The notes: a model not told the origin generated them from the letters alone. A DNA stretch of 46,380 nt from Prochlorococcus sp. AG-347-K10 (GCA_003278955.1 QCCB01000012.1:1-46380); one strand, 5' to 3'; numbered from the stretch's first letter, positions 18,187 through 28,181 are shown. Program-made: numbers and translations.

Positions 18187-18290
18187 AACTTTAAATAATC
18201 TTACTAGGATTAAATGATTTCTATTATTTAATAATCAATGTTGGGTATATTTATTAATGGATTAAAGATATCTTCGTCTTATAAAAAGAA

Positions 18291-19886
18291 ATGATACTGA
18301 AACAAGATTTAAGGTATTTTCAAGAAAAGCAAATTTTAGTAGCTTCTATAGATATTGGAACTAACTCTACACATCTCTTGGTAGCAGAAATTAATCTAGA
18401 ATTAAAATCATTTTCAATAAAATTTACTGATAAATCAACCACTCGTCTTGGAGAAAGAGATGAGGAGGGTAATCTTACTGAAGAATCAATCCAAAGGGCA
18501 TTAGTTACTCTTAAGCGATTTAAGGAATATTGTAAAAGTAATGGAGTAAAACAAATCGTAACAGCAGCAACAAGTGCAGTTAGGGAAGCTCCAAACGGTC
18601 AAAATTTTATTAGAAGAGTTCTTGATGAAACTGATATTCAAATAGAAATGATAAGTGGATCTGAGGAAGCCAGATTAATTTACCTTGGTGTTCTTTCTGG
18701 GATGTCTTTTGAAGATCAGTCTTTTGTAATCATAGATATTGGAGGAGGATCTACAGAATTAATACTTGCAGATAAAAAAGATGCTATAGCGCTTACGAGT
18801 TCGAGAATTGGTGCGGTAAGACTTAAAAATGATTTTTTAAATAAAGGGTCTATAACTTCAGAAAGATCGAGTTTTTTAACAACTTTTATTAAAGGATCTT
18901 TAGAACCATCTGTTCGAAAAATAGAGAGTAGATCTAAGGGAGATAAGCCTTTATCTATGATTGCAACCAGTGGTACTGCAACCTCATTAGGAAATTTGAT
19001 TTCAGATGATTTGGGAGAATCTAAACAAAAATTACATGGTTATAAATTCAAAAGGGAAAATTTACAAAATGTATTGGAAAAACTAATTAAATTGCCAGTT
19101 TCGGAAATCAAGAAAATACCTTCATTAAGTGAGAGAAGAGCAGAAATAATTATTCCAGGAGCATTGATATTAAACACCGCAATGGAGATGTTGAACTTTG
19201 ATGAATTAATAATAAGTGAGAGGGCGCTTCGAGAGGGTTTGGTTGTGGATTGGATGCTTCGTAAAGGGATAATTAAAAATGAGTTAAATATTCAAGGCAA
19301 TATTAGAAAAACAACTATAGTTCATCAGGCCAGAAAGTTTGGAGTAGATAATACAAGAGCTGAGAAAGTTATTGATATTGCCTTTCAAATCTATGATCAG
19401 ACTAAAAATATCTTTCATAGCGATAATGACCCTAAAGCTAAAGAACTTCTTTGGGCAGCTTCTAATCTTTATAATTGTGGGAAATATGTGAATGTTGGTT
19501 CATATCACAAACACTCTTGGTACTTAATAAAAAATTGTGAGTTGTTGGGATATTCTGAAGCAGAAACAAATATTATTGCTTCAATTGCTAGGTACCATAG
19601 AAAGACTCTACCCAAGAAAAGACATGAGTCTTGGCAAAATTTAATATCCAAAGAAGATAAAACATTAGTTCTTGAAATGTCATTAATCCTGAGACTAGCA
19701 GCAGCTCTTGACCAAAGACCTGACAAGGTGATCTCCTCAGTTCAAATAAAATTGCAGGAAAATAATCTTACATTTCAACTTTTACCTTTAGATAGAAACC
19801 ATGATCTTCTTCTTGAAAAATGGAACTTAGGATTATGCCGTAATGTAATAAAAGAACTAAAGAATTTGGAATTAAAAGTTATTTAG
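18291..19886 (+). CDS. ppx: Exopolyphosphatase (Ppx/GppA family)
   Basis: Hydrolyses inorganic polyphosphate from the end, linking it to phosphate storage; a GppA-like pppGpp phosphatase activity is the alternative. The 531-residue protein has the actin-like ATPase fold: ASIDIGTNSTHLLVAE (about residue 18), the SGSEEARLIYLG segment (about 120), VIDIGGGSTELIL (about 145) and IATSGTATSLGNL. The C-terminal domain (about 330-531) is HD-like, including SYHKHSWYLI and IARYHRKTLPK. Its end overlaps the convergent RodZ-like gene by 8 nt. Confidence 0.93.
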   Translation: MILKQDLRYFQEKQILVASIDIGTNSTHLLVAEINLELKSFSIKFTDKSTTRLGERDEEGNLTEESIQRALVTLKRFKEYCKSNGVKQIVTAATSAVREAPNGQNFIRRVLDETDIQIEMISGSEEARLIYLGVLSGMSFEDQSFVIIDIGGGSTELILADKKDAIALTSSRIGAVRLKNDFLNKGSITSERSSFLTTFIKGSLEPSVRKIESRSKGDKPLSMIATSGTATSLGNLISDDLGESKQKLHGYKFKRENLQNVLEKLIKLPVSEIKKIPSLSERRAEIIIPGALILNTAMEMLNFDELIISERALREGLVVDWMLRKGIIKNELNIQGNIRKTTIVHQARKFGVDNTRAEKVIDIAFQIYDQTKNIFHSDNDPKAKELLWAASNLYNCGKYVNVGSYHKHSWYLIKNCELLGYSEAETNIIASIARYHRKTLPKKRHESWQNLISKEDKTLVLEMSLILRLAAALDQRPDKVISSVQIKLQENNLTFQLLPLDRNHDLLLEKWNLGLCRNVIKELKNLELKVI

Positions 19887-20373
19887 TTTTTTTAATAAGT
19901 TCTTGTTTTGGAGTTTGATTCTGAGAAGAATCTGAAAATAAATTGAAAATTAAGGACGAGGCGATTAGTCCGAGAAAGCCTGAAATTACAATAAATATTA
20001 GGAATCCTAGTTGATTAAAATTCTTAGATTGCTTAGTTTTATATTTTTTTTTGGAAACTTCTTCAACTATTTCTTCAATTTTCACCTCTTTCCTCTCGGT
20101 ATTGAATTCATCCATTAAAAATTCTGTATCAAGTTTTAGCTTCTGTGAAATCCTTCTAATCATTGCTTTGATAAATACTTTTTCAGGTAGTTTTTCTTCA
20201 TTACCTTCCTCTATGGCTTCAAGTTGATGAGCTCCAATTTTTAAATCAGAAGCCAATTCTTCAATTGATTGATTTTTACTTAACCTAGCCTCTTTAATGA
20301 AATTTCCGATTCTCTTTAAAGAGGAATCTCCTCCTTTATTGTTGATTCCCGAAACAGATTTTATTTCTTTCAA
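19879..20373 (-). CDS. Short RodZ-like protein (HTH plus one membrane helix)
   Basis: A 164-residue protein with an N-terminal Cro/C1-like helix-turn-helix (FIKEARLSKNQSIEELASDLKIG, about residues 26-80), a charged linker and one membrane helix (about 128-150). This is the RodZ/YmfM layout, an MreB-linked cell-shape protein, but the C-terminal periplasmic domain is nearly absent (about 14 residues). It may be a reduced RodZ or a membrane-tethered regulator. Tail overlaps ppx by 8 nt. Confidence 0.75.
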   Translation of the reverse strand: MKEIKSVSGINNKGGDSSLKRIGNFIKEARLSKNQSIEELASDLKIGAHQLEAIEEGNEEKLPEKVFIKAMIRRISQKLKLDTEFLMDEFNTERKEVKIEEIVEEVSKKKYKTKQSKNFNQLGFLIFIVISGFLGLIASSLIFNLFSDSSQNQTPKQELIKKTK

Positions 20374-20428
20374 AGCAAATAAATTTTTACTAATTATAGT
20401 AATTAATATTTTTCTATCAACTTTAAGA

Positions 20429-21184
20429 TTATATATTCCTAAAGAGATGCTTATAAGATGGATTATAAAGATTAGATCTTTTTTGAGAATTACTAATTGC
20501 TGGGCTAATTATGTAAATGGTTGTTCTAATTAGTTTTTTCTCAATAGAAAATTTTTCCATATCTTTTAATTCTATTAATGATGTCCAACCATCATCCCAA
20601 GATACTCTAAATCCAACAATCACTTTAGTCTCTGGAGGGTAAAACTCTAGTAAAGTTTCTTGAGACCTTTTCACATGCCTAGCACTTAGATATAGACATA
20701 TAGAGGAGTTGTGTTTCGCAAGATCTTTCAGAGATTCTTTTTCGGGCATCCCTGTTCGACCTCCTGCTCTAGTTAAAATTATTGTTTGCGTTACGTCAGG
20801 GATGGTTAACTCAGCTTCATGATATGCTGCAGCAACTTGAAAAGCACTTACTCCAGGAACAACCTCGATTTCAATTTTTTCATTTTTTAAAATTTCGATT
20901 TGCTCTCTAATTGCTCCAAAAAGGCAAGGGTCTCCATCATGTAACCTGACAACAGTTTTCCCTGCCTGAAATTTTTCTATCATAATTGAGGTGATTTGCT
21001 CTAAGTTAAGTGAACTCGTTTTTATTTTTTCAGAACCTTCTCTAGCAGAATCTAAAATCTTTTCAGGAATTAGAGAATCAGTCCAAATAATGACATCTGC
21101 AATTTTTATCTTTTTTAATGCTTTTAAAGTTAATAATTCTGGATCGCCTGGACCAACACCAATAAAGGATATTTTGTTATCCAT
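20429..21184 (-). CDS. cobM: Precorrin-4 C11-methyltransferase
   Basis: S-adenosylmethionine-dependent methylation at C11 of the corrin ring. The 251-residue tetrapyrrole methylase contains [17 protein letters not shown] at the N-terminus, [17 protein letters not shown] (about residue 77) and [19 protein letters not shown] (about 109), the last matching CobM/CbiF. It starts inside the end of lgt (8-nt overlap), so is likely translated with it. The link to lgt seems incidental; it joins cobT as a dispersed cobalamin gene. Confidence 0.9.
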   Translation of the reverse strand: MDNKISFIGVGPGDPELLTLKALKKIKIADVIIWTDSLIPEKILDSAREGSEKIKTSSLNLEQITSIMIEKFQAGKTVVRLHDGDPCLFGAIREQIEILKNEKIEIEVVPGVSAFQVAAAYHEAELTIPDVTQTIILTRAGGRTGMPEKESLKDLAKHNSSICLYLSARHVKRSQETLLEFYPPETKVIVGFRVSWDDGWTSLIELKDMEKFSIEKKLIRTTIYIISPAISNSQKRSNLYNPSYKHLFRNI

Positions 21185-22070
21185 TCTTTCTATTTTTCCC
21201 GCTATATGTTCTCAATCTTAAAAAAAATATTCCAATTAATCCAGAAGAAAATAGAAAAATACTTATAAATTGAGCCATTCTTATACCGCCATCACAAAAA
21301 GGTGGAAGTCCACCAATGCATAGTGGGTCAGTTCTTAAACCTTCAATCCAGAATCTTCCAAAGCTATAACTTATTAAATAAAGACAGCTAATAAAGCCAG
21401 GCCTGAAAAAATCTGTTTTATTTTGTTTATTAAAGGTAATAATAAGGACGATGAAAATTAAAAGATTCCACAATGACTCATAGAGAAATGTAGGATGAAA
21501 AAATTCATAATTAATAAATTCTAAAGGCCTATTTTGGATAGGTATAAATAATTTCCAAGGCAAATTTGTAGGAACTCCAAAGGCTTCATTATTGAAAAAA
21601 TTTCCCCACCTTCCTATTGATTGTCCAAGAATAATCGAGGGTATTAATATATCTATAAAAGTTTTTAAATTAATTTTTTTCGACTTACAGAAATAGATAA
21701 TAGATAATAATCCTCCAATTAGACCTCCATGGATTGCTATACCTCCTTCCCAAACTGCAAGAAAAGAAGGTATTTGAATGATGTTATTGAATAGTTCAAA
21801 AGAAGTAAAAAAGTTCTCTCCGCTATATTGCCTCCACTCAAAAATTACGTAATAAGCTCTAGCTCCTATTATTGAAGAGATTATTAATGATGGAAGTATT
21901 TCACTAATGTACTCTGGGTTAATATTTCTTGCCTTTGCTAGTTTTTTAGAGACAAATAGGCCTATTAAAACTGAAACAGAAATAAGAAAACCATACCATC
22001 TAACAGTTATAAATCCTAAATTTAAAAAAGTTTCTCCTGGAGATTGTATAAAAGCTTGAAGTATAAGCAT
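21177..22070 (-). CDS. lgt: Prolipoprotein diacylglyceryl transferase
   Basis: Transfers diacylglycerol from phosphatidylglycerol to the lipobox cysteine of prolipoproteins in the inner membrane. The 297-residue protein has about seven helices. HGGLIGG (about residue 112) carries the essential His, and [17 protein letters not shown] (about 146) is the family signature; the third block is the late [15 protein letters not shown]. Located 10 nt after petA on the same strand, a possible petC-petA-lgt-cobM transcript. Confidence 0.96.
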   Translation of the reverse strand: MLILQAFIQSPGETFLNLGFITVRWYGFLISVSVLIGLFVSKKLAKARNINPEYISEILPSLIISSIIGARAYYVIFEWRQYSGENFFTSFELFNNIIQIPSFLAVWEGGIAIHGGLIGGLLSIIYFCKSKKINLKTFIDILIPSIILGQSIGRWGNFFNNEAFGVPTNLPWKLFIPIQNRPLEFINYEFFHPTFLYESLWNLLIFIVLIITFNKQNKTDFFRPGFISCLYLISYSFGRFWIEGLRTDPLCIGGLPPFCDGGIRMAQFISIFLFSSGLIGIFFLRLRTYSGKNRKNG

Positions 22071-22080
22071 TTAGAGAAAG

Positions 22081-23034
22081 TTAGATACCCTCTGCTGCTT
22101 GCACTTTTTCTACTTGTTTTTTCTTTAATACTAAAAGTATTTGTGTTAAGCCTACACCAATGAAGAATGCAATCAATCCAATAACTCTATAAGGGCTCTG
22201 AAGTACAACCTCAGCATCTAATTGCCCAAAGCCACCCACGTTGGGATCATTAGTAAGGGGGTCGCCTACATTAATTTTGTCTTGCGCTTTTACTATAAGT
22301 TGAGGACCAACAGGGACTGCTTCAGTAATTATTTCACCATTATCGTTTTCTATATTGACTTGATAGCTACCATCTTCAATTGTTTCTATTGAATTTATGG
22401 TTCCTGCAGTGGAAGAAGCGAATACTACATTATTGCTCTTGTCTCCAGTTGGATATACCTGACCTCTACCTCTATTGCCTCCAATATGTAATGAGTATTT
22501 CCCATAGTGATATTCTTTATTAGTGGATGGGTCAGGGGATAGTACAGGGAAAACGATTTCTTTATTGGTATCGCCAGGTAAAGGTCCGACAATAATGATA
22601 TTATCTTTCTCTTCACTGTAATTAGTGAAATAAACCCCCTCTGTCTCCTCTTTTATTTCTTCGGTCCATCTTTCTTGTGGAGCAAGTTTAAAGCCATCAG
22701 GCAGCATTACAACTGCACCAACTTGTAATGGGACTTCCGAACCATCAGCCCCTATCTCTTTTAAATCATTTTTGTAGGGTATTTTGACTACAGCTTTGAA
22801 AACACTGTCTGCCCCAACAGATTGTGGAACCTCTGCAATTGTAGGCATCTGAGCTAGATGACAATTTGCACAGACTATTTTACCTGTGGCTTCTCTTGGG
22901 GATTCGTAGTTTTGCTGAGCCCAAAATGGATAAGCAAAACTGATTTTCGGATAAAATAAAATGCTTGAAATGAAAAGCAAAGTACAAATAAATAAACTTG
23001 TTTTTTTCATGATTTGATTTTTAAGACCTTTCAT
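22081..23034 (-). CDS. petA: Cytochrome f (apocytochrome)
   Basis: Passes electrons from the Rieske centre to plastocyanin or cytochrome c6 in the b6f complex. After a signal peptide ending ...SFA, the mature protein starts [10 protein letters not shown], whose Tyr amine is the axial heme ligand. CANCHLA covalently binds heme. The C-terminal helix [20 protein letters not shown] anchors it, followed by KKKQ. I chose the ATG at 23034 (317 residues), 5 nt after petC; an ATG at 23052 would sit inside petC and one at 23010 is also possible. Confidence 0.96.
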   Translation of the reverse strand: MKGLKNQIMKKTSLFICTLLFISSILFYPKISFAYPFWAQQNYESPREATGKIVCANCHLAQMPTIAEVPQSVGADSVFKAVVKIPYKNDLKEIGADGSEVPLQVGAVVMLPDGFKLAPQERWTEEIKEETEGVYFTNYSEEKDNIIIVGPLPGDTNKEIVFPVLSPDPSTNKEYHYGKYSLHIGGNRGRGQVYPTGDKSNNVVFASSTAGTINSIETIEDGSYQVNIENDNGEIITEAVPVGPQLIVKAQDKINVGDPLTNDPNVGGFGQLDAEVVLQSPYRVIGLIAFFIGVGLTQILLVLKKKQVEKVQAAEGI

Positions 23035-23039
23035 TTTTT

Positions 23040-23576
23040 TTATGCCCACCATGGATTTTCATTAGTTCTAAAGTCAGTTTCTGACCATTGTTTTACGAGT
23101 ACAGCATCATCTTCAATATCGACATGAGCTAGCGCTAAAGATAAAGGCGCAGGCCCTCTTACTACCTTCCCGTTAGTATCATACTGACTGCCATGACAAG
23201 GACATATGAATTTATTAGCACCACTATCCCATGGGACAACACAACCTAAATGAGTACAAATTGCATTTAAACCAAATTCTCCTATTTCCCCACCCTCATT
23301 AACTATTAAATAAGTTGGATCTCCCTTTAGACCCTGAACTAGACTTCTGTCTCCTGCTTGATGGGTAGCTAACCAACCTGTCTTAGTTATTGGATTCCCT
23401 AATTCATCTTTAGCAGAAGTACCACCTCCACCACCGCCTGCTCTTAGAGGCATGAAATAATTAGCTACAGGGTAAAGGGCTCCTAAAGCTACACCAGTTG
23501 CAGTACCAAATGTAAGAAGATTCATAAATTGCCTTCGACCCATAGAGGGGACATCATTGGTACTTAATTGAGTCAT
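23040..23576 (-). CDS. petC: Rieske iron-sulfur protein of cytochrome b6f
   Basis: Holds the 2Fe-2S cluster that oxidises plastoquinol. The 178-residue protein has a twin-arginine-like N-terminus ([13 protein letters not shown]) with an uncleaved helix, a glycine-rich hinge ([10 protein letters not shown]), and the two cluster motifs CTHLGC (about residue 110) and CPCHGSQYD (about 128). A lone tatC gene lies 400 nt upstream on the same strand. It heads the probable petC-petA transcript. Confidence 0.97.
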   Translation of the reverse strand: MTQLSTNDVPSMGRRQFMNLLTFGTATGVALGALYPVANYFMPLRAGGGGGGTSAKDELGNPITKTGWLATHQAGDRSLVQGLKGDPTYLIVNEGGEIGEFGLNAICTHLGCVVPWDSGANKFICPCHGSQYDTNGKVVRGPAPLSLALAHVDIEDDAVLVKQWSETDFRTNENPWWA

Positions 23577-23699
23577 TCGCTACTTGGTTCTGTTATTTAT
23601 TAGTTATTATGGAGCAAATTGTTCAATTTCTGTTGCAAATAGATAGGACTTTTAATAATTTAAAGTAAAAGTTTAGGAAGTCTTAATTAATTGATTTAA

Positions 23700-24017
23700 A
23701 TGAACCCATTGCTAGTAGATGAAGTTATACATTATTTGATTCATCGCTGGGGAAAAAAATATGATTTTAGACTCTTTAGAAGAGGAAAATTCGTGTATTT
23801 TCAAATGATGTGGGGATTTCTTGGACAGGAATCATTCCCTTTAAGTGAAGATGAATATAAAAAATCGATAGCTGATAAAATTGAGATTTTAAATAGATGT
23901 GGATATTCAGAAGAAGTAAGGGAATGGCTAAAGAAAGTCAATGCTAAGCCACGATTAGGTAGAGCTGTCAGCTTGCAATTAAATCTTAATGAGAAGATGA
24001 AAGAGTTTTTGACTTAA
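23700..24017 (+). CDS. DUF3067-type conserved protein
   Basis: A 105-residue soluble protein of the cyanobacterial/plastid DUF3067 type: WGKKYDFRLFRRGKFVYFQMMWGFLGQESFP near residues 18-48 is the distinctive part. I recall no established biochemical role. It is divergent from petC (123 nt), and its last 32 nt overlap the end of tatC on the other strand. The first start, MNPLLVDEV, fits a short helical N-terminus. Neighbouring b6f genes invite a link to complex assembly, but this is only inference. Confidence 0.72.
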   Translation: MNPLLVDEVIHYLIHRWGKKYDFRLFRRGKFVYFQMMWGFLGQESFPLSEDEYKKSIADKIEILNRCGYSEEVREWLKKVNAKPRLGRAVSLQLNLNEKMKEFLT

Positions 24018-24744
24018 GATTTTCTGATAAGTAAGTTAATCCAGTACCCACAAAAAATAAAAACACAATCGATATAGATAGTAATGACATAGTCAATGGG
24101 TCAGTTGAAGGGGTAATCACTGCAGATAATATTGCTGAGGAAATTACAACTATCTTCCAATTCGAAATCATTTTTTCTGTTGTGATTATTCCAAGAGAAC
24201 CAAGAATAAATTGTAATACTGGCAATTGAAAAGCTATTGCAGTGCTGGACATTAATAAGAGAACAAAATCAAAATATCTTTCTATAGACCAAGTTGGTTC
24301 AACAATATCAGCACCAAAACTAATGAAGAAGTTTATTGCTGCAGGGACTAATATCCACCATGAAAAAATTAATCCTAAAAAAAACAGAAGACCTGAACCA
24401 AAAACTGCAGGCAAGATGAGGCTTTTTTCTTGTTTTGTTAAACCAGGAGAAATGAATAATATTATTTGATAAAAAATATAAGGCATAGATACTATCAATC
24501 CGCTGTACCCTGCAACTTTAATAGCGACAAATAAAAACTCTCCCGGAGCAAGTTGTAGTAAATGAATATCACCAGCTGGAATTTCTAAAAAAGATATTAA
24601 TGGCTTTATGATGAGAAAGCTAAAGAATATTGAAATAAGTATTGAGTAAATTGAGTTTAGTATCCTTTGACGAAGCTCCTCTAAATGATCACTAAAAGTC
24701 ATCGAATCTGATAATTTTTTTTCACTTTGACCTGTACCTCTCAT
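23986..24744 (-). CDS. tatC: Sec-independent protein translocase TatC
   Basis: Core receptor of the twin-arginine translocase. The 252-residue protein has six helices. FSDHLEELRQRILNS (about residue 18) is the signature N-terminal region, with the conserved Glu and Arg; the first loop includes SFLEIPAG, and FQLPVLQFILG plus ILSAVITPSTDP are typical later segments. TatA is not in the window. The end overlaps the DUF3067-type gene by 32 nt. Confidence 0.95.
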   Translation of the reverse strand: MRGTGQSEKKLSDSMTFSDHLEELRQRILNSIYSILISIFFSFLIIKPLISFLEIPAGDIHLLQLAPGEFLFVAIKVAGYSGLIVSMPYIFYQIILFISPGLTKQEKSLILPAVFGSGLLFFLGLIFSWWILVPAAINFFISFGADIVEPTWSIERYFDFVLLLMSSTAIAFQLPVLQFILGSLGIITTEKMISNWKIVVISSAILSAVITPSTDPLTMSLLSISIVFLFFVGTGLTYLSENLKSKTLSSSH

Positions 24745-24825
24745 TATTATTTGATAAAAATTGTGTAAGAAAAAGGTTTTAAACTACTATTGTCAAAGTC
24801 CAATTTATTTTTCCGATTAACTTAA

Positions 24826-25086
24826 TTATTTGCTTAATTTAGGATTTGTTGGATCTGGTAATAAGAAAGGAGGGGCATCATTTAAAGATGATTCACCATA
24901 TGTTTCATATTCTCTATATCCACCCATTTTCCCATTTGTTTTCATTAAAGCGCTTACGAAGGCAAGTAGTAAGAAAACAGTAGGAGCTCCAATTATTAAT
25001 GCAGCACCAAATAGATATCCAACAATAAATTCTGGAAAACTATGATTTCCTAAAAATTCATGAGTGCCTAAAAGAAAATCAATCAT
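24826..25086 (-). CDS. Small conserved membrane protein, unknown function
   Basis: An 86-residue protein with one long hydrophobic segment at about residues 20-47 (FIVGYLFGAALIIGAPTVF onward), a short N-terminal hydrophilic lead (FLGNHSFPEF) and a polar C-terminus ending SLNDAPPFLLPDPTNPKLSK. The helix is long enough for one or two passes. The sequence feels like a conserved cyanobacterial thylakoid protein, but I cannot name it. Flanked by tatC and the NFACT gene on the same strand with short spacers. Confidence 0.62.
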   Translation of the reverse strand: MIDFLLGTHEFLGNHSFPEFIVGYLFGAALIIGAPTVFLLLAFVSALMKTNGKMGGYREYETYGESSLNDAPPFLLPDPTNPKLSK

Positions 25087-25115
25087 CTAGATTTAAAAAT
25101 TTTTTTTATTATAAA

Positions 25116-26840
25116 CTAAATTACTGTTTTAAGATTTTTTTTAATGTAATCTTCTCCTCTTGTAGGATTTCCCCAAATAATTTCTCCATTTTTAAAGGAA
25201 ACGCAACCCGGTCCTCCGTTTTTGATTTTTTGCAAATCTTTAATCTTTACTAAATTAATTGGAACTTTAATGTTTCTTTTTGCCTTACTAAATAAAGCAG
25301 CTAAATCTGCAGCTATTTGAAGATCTTGTTCAGATGCTACTTGAGATGAAGACTTCAAAACTACATGACTGCCTGGTGATTCCTGGGCATGAAACCATAA
25401 ATCGCCTTTTTTTGAGAACTTAAAGCTTATTAAATCATTTTGCCTCATATTTCGCCCTACCTGAAGCTTTAATCCTGTGGGAGTGTCAACTTGAATTGGT
25501 GAAGACTCTATCTCATATGTACTTTTCTGATCTTCTCTTTGCTTCTTGATATTGATATTAAACTCGTTACAAATTTCTTCCATAATTTCTTCTATGAGTT
25601 TGATTCTCATAGAAAGTTTTTCATGATTTAAAGAATTTAAATTTTCTAGAAGCGTAGTGAATTCGTCTAATCTCTCTATATTTGTTTTGTAAATACTTAA
25701 TCTTTCTTTTATTAATTCTCTAGATCTCTTTAGCTTTTTTGATTTTTTATATAGTTTTTGTCCCTTTATTATGTCTTGTTTTTTAATTTCATGTGAGGCG
25801 AATATATTATCAGCTTTTTCTTTATATATCTCGTAGTTTTCTGATTTTGTCAGAAGATCAATTTGAATATTTAAATTCTTTTTCTCAGTATTGGTCTGTT
25901 TAAAAATTATCCCTTCAATTTTCTTTTTCAATAATTCAAGTTTTTTTTGTTTCAGATGATAATCATAATAATTCTCTAAGCTTCCGCATAAATCTATTTT
26001 ATTTTCGCAATTAATTTCTTTATCAAAAAACCAAACGCAATAAAAATCTTTGTTGAATGTAGAAAAATTAAAGTTATTGTTTTTAAACCTGTTTATCCAA
26101 ATCTTCCAATTTTTAAATATCTCCTTTAAGTCTGAGTTGCTAATGAAATCAATGTTTTTTTCCATTATTTCTGAATTAACAGTTGCGCTAACAACCTCTA
26201 ATTGTTTTGTGAGGATAGGGCTTACTCCTTGATAGGTATTTATTAAACAGTATTTCAAAGACTCAGGTACTAATGAAATTGAGTCTTTCCATGATTGAAA
26301 AGACTCATCTTCTCTAGGTTGTTTTTTGAGATTGACTGGAGGGCCAGAATAAATTGATCCTGTTGAAATTGTTCTAAAACTAGATTGACTTGATTTAATT
26401 TGTTTACCAACGGCAATTATTTTATGTTTATTATCCAGATAAAAAATATTACTATGTTTTCCCATTAATTCAAAAATTAAATACTTATTAATTTCATCTC
26501 CAGGTTTTTTCGCAAAACTAAATTTTATAACTCTCTCGAAATCATCTTGATCAATCGAAATTAAAGCCATATACTTTAATCCATATCTTATTTGTTTAGA
26601 AAGTGTGCTTTCTCTCCCAATCTTTTCTGGCTTATTTATCTTTAGTATTCTAGGAGAGTTTCCATTCCATGAAACTTCTAACCATGTTTGAGAATCAACT
26701 CCTCTGAAACATAATTGAATTGTATTAGGCTCTGGTTGTTGGGCAGTTTCAAACTTTGTAGGTAAGATATTTCTTGTCAAATAATGCAAGACAGATCTAA
26801 TAGATGTAATGTCCATTATCTGTGGAACACCTTTTTGCAT
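25116..26840 (-). CDS. NFACT / RqcH-family protein (fibronectin-binding-like)
   Basis: A 574-residue protein of the NEMF/FbpA/RqcH family, which binds 50S subunits carrying stalled nascent chains and directs alanine tailing. N-terminal NFACT-N segments include ELMGKHSNIFYLD and a SGPP turn; the middle is a long Lys/Glu coiled coil (about 290-420); the C-terminal NFACT-R domain shows RNMRQNDLISFKF and DLWFHAQESPGSHVVLKS. A Met at 26816 (MDITSIRSVLHYL) reads more like the family N-terminus than the first. The family's DR motif region reads DDFERVI here. Confidence 0.88.
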   Translation of the reverse strand: MQKGVPQIMDITSIRSVLHYLTRNILPTKFETAQQPEPNTIQLCFRGVDSQTWLEVSWNGNSPRILKINKPEKIGRESTLSKQIRYGLKYMALISIDQDDFERVIKFSFAKKPGDEINKYLIFELMGKHSNIFYLDNKHKIIAVGKQIKSSQSSFRTISTGSIYSGPPVNLKKQPREDESFQSWKDSISLVPESLKYCLINTYQGVSPILTKQLEVVSATVNSEIMEKNIDFISNSDLKEIFKNWKIWINRFKNNNFNFSTFNKDFYCVWFFDKEINCENKIDLCGSLENYYDYHLKQKKLELLKKKIEGIIFKQTNTEKKNLNIQIDLLTKSENYEIYKEKADNIFASHEIKKQDIIKGQKLYKKSKKLKRSRELIKERLSIYKTNIERLDEFTTLLENLNSLNHEKLSMRIKLIEEIMEEICNEFNINIKKQREDQKSTYEIESSPIQVDTPTGLKLQVGRNMRQNDLISFKFSKKGDLWFHAQESPGSHVVLKSSSQVASEQDLQIAADLAALFSKAKRNIKVPINLVKIKDLQKIKNGGPGCVSFKNGEIIWGNPTRGEDYIKKNLKTVI

Positions 26841-26889
26841 TATTCCTTCTTAATTCACAAGAATTTTATTTTACTGTAAAAAATTTAAT

Positions 26890-27444
26890 ATGAAAAATCA
26901 AAAAAAACTTATTATCCTTACTGGACCGAGCGGGGTAGGTAAAGGAACAGTTGTTAAAGAAATATTAGGTAAAGAAAAAAATTTTTGGCTTTCAATATCT
27001 GCAACTACTCGAAAACCTAGAGATGGAGAGAAGGAAGGAGAAAATTACTACTTTTTAAATCAAGAAAAGTTTAAAGAAATGATTGAACGAAACCTGTTCC
27101 TTGAATGGGCTCAATTTGCTGGAAACTACTATGGAACACCTTTGTCTTCTGTTAATGAGAAAATTGAAAAGGGATTTACCGTTCTACTTGAAATTGAAGT
27201 AGAGGGTGCAAGGCAAATAAAAAATAAGTTTCCTAATTCACTTTCAATATTTTTGCTTCCTCCGGATAAAGAAGAATTAGAGAGAAGAATAAGAAATAGA
27301 GGTACAGAAAAAGAAGAGGCAATTAAAAAAAGACTCTTAAGGGCTAATTATGAGATTTCAGTATCAAATCAATTTGATTTTGCATTAACAAATCACAATG
27401 TTGATGAAACAGCAAAAAAGATAATCAAGTTAATAAAAACTTGA
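26890..27444 (+). CDS. gmk: Guanylate kinase
   Basis: Phosphorylates GMP to GDP with ATP. The 184-residue protein has the P-loop TGPSGVGKGT (about residue 11), SATTRKPRDGEKEGENYYFL (about 37) and FLEWAQFAGNYYGT (about 71), all guanylate kinase signatures. Divergent from the NFACT gene across 49 nt and convergent with psaJ, 14 nt apart. Confidence 0.96.
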   Translation: MKNQKKLIILTGPSGVGKGTVVKEILGKEKNFWLSISATTRKPRDGEKEGENYYFLNQEKFKEMIERNLFLEWAQFAGNYYGTPLSSVNEKIEKGFTVLLEIEVEGARQIKNKFPNSLSIFLLPPDKEELERRIRNRGTEKEEAIKKRLLRANYEISVSNQFDFALTNHNVDETAKKIIKLIKT

Positions 27445-27458
27445 TTATTTTCTCTTTA

Positions 27459-27593
27459 TCAACTCATTGGATGGAATAATAAATCTGGGAAAAACCTATT
27501 AAATTCAATAATTATTCCAGCTGTAAGGCTTAGCCAAATAGCTGCTACCACTGGAGCAGATCTGACAAATTTTGTGTTTAGAATTTTGAACAT
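27459..27593 (-). CDS. psaJ: Photosystem I subunit IX (PsaJ)
   Basis: A 44-residue hydrophobic protein, read from ATG at 27593 to TGA at 27459. The sequence [20 protein letters not shown] begins it, followed by one membrane helix ([10 protein letters not shown]) and ends FHPMS, as in cyanobacterial PsaJ. It follows psaF by 24 nt, the standard psaF-psaJ order. PsaJ stabilises PsaF in photosystem I and borders peripheral chlorophylls. Confidence 0.95.
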   Translation of the reverse strand: MFKILNTKFVRSAPVVAAIWLSLTAGIIIEFNRFFPDLLFHPMS

Positions 27594-27617
27594 TTTTTTA
27601 TGAAAGTTTAAAGATGT

Positions 27618-28181
27618 TTAGCGAGGACCATTAAGTGTAATATTGTTATCTTTCTCTCTTAAATCGCCATTTCTACCTTCTTTATTAGCAAGAAGAGGCC
27701 ATTGCGCTCCTTTTACAAGACATTTTCTCGCTAAGTCTAGGTCAATAATGATCTCAAGATCTGCTGGATTCTTAGTCTTTTTTGATTCAATTAGATACTC
27801 TCTTCCTGACCAACCTATAATTCCAGCAATGTAAATGAACAAAACTCCTGGAATAAGTAAATCTCCTTCATGTCCTCTATTTAAAAGTGCTCCCCAAGGC
27901 TCAAGAGGAGGACCAATTATTAAATGTGGAAGACCATCATCTCCGCATGATGCTTTTCCGTATCTTTCAAATCTTGCGATGTCCTTTTGTGTAGTGGCAG
28001 AACTTGCTCTCTCAATGAATTTGGGATTTTCAGAGCATTTTGTGAGGGCTGAAGCAGTATATTCTGTGCTAGCTCTATCTGCGTTTAACGCAGGCCCATT
28101 TGCAGCTAGAGCAATTGGAGTAATTCCGAGGAACAGAAAAACTGAGGTTATGATTGAAAAAAAGAATTTCATAAGTTGCAA
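27618..28181 (-). CDS. psaF: Photosystem I subunit III (PsaF)
   Basis: Peripheral subunit on the lumenal/membrane side of photosystem I. The 187-residue precursor has an N-terminal signal peptide ending near ALAANGPA. The mature part includes the two conserved cysteines in LTKCSENP and KASCGDDG and the membrane segment LLIPGVLFIYIAGIIGWSG. A hydrophilic tail of about 20 residues (ANKEGRNGDLREKDNNITL) follows. A second Met at 28172 would shorten the signal peptide by three residues. Cotranscribed with psaJ. Confidence 0.96.
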   Translation of the reverse strand: MQLMKFFFSIITSVFLFLGITPIALAANGPALNADRASTEYTASALTKCSENPKFIERASSATTQKDIARFERYGKASCGDDGLPHLIIGPPLEPWGALLNRGHEGDLLIPGVLFIYIAGIIGWSGREYLIESKKTKNPADLEIIIDLDLARKCLVKGAQWPLLANKEGRNGDLREKDNNITLNGPR

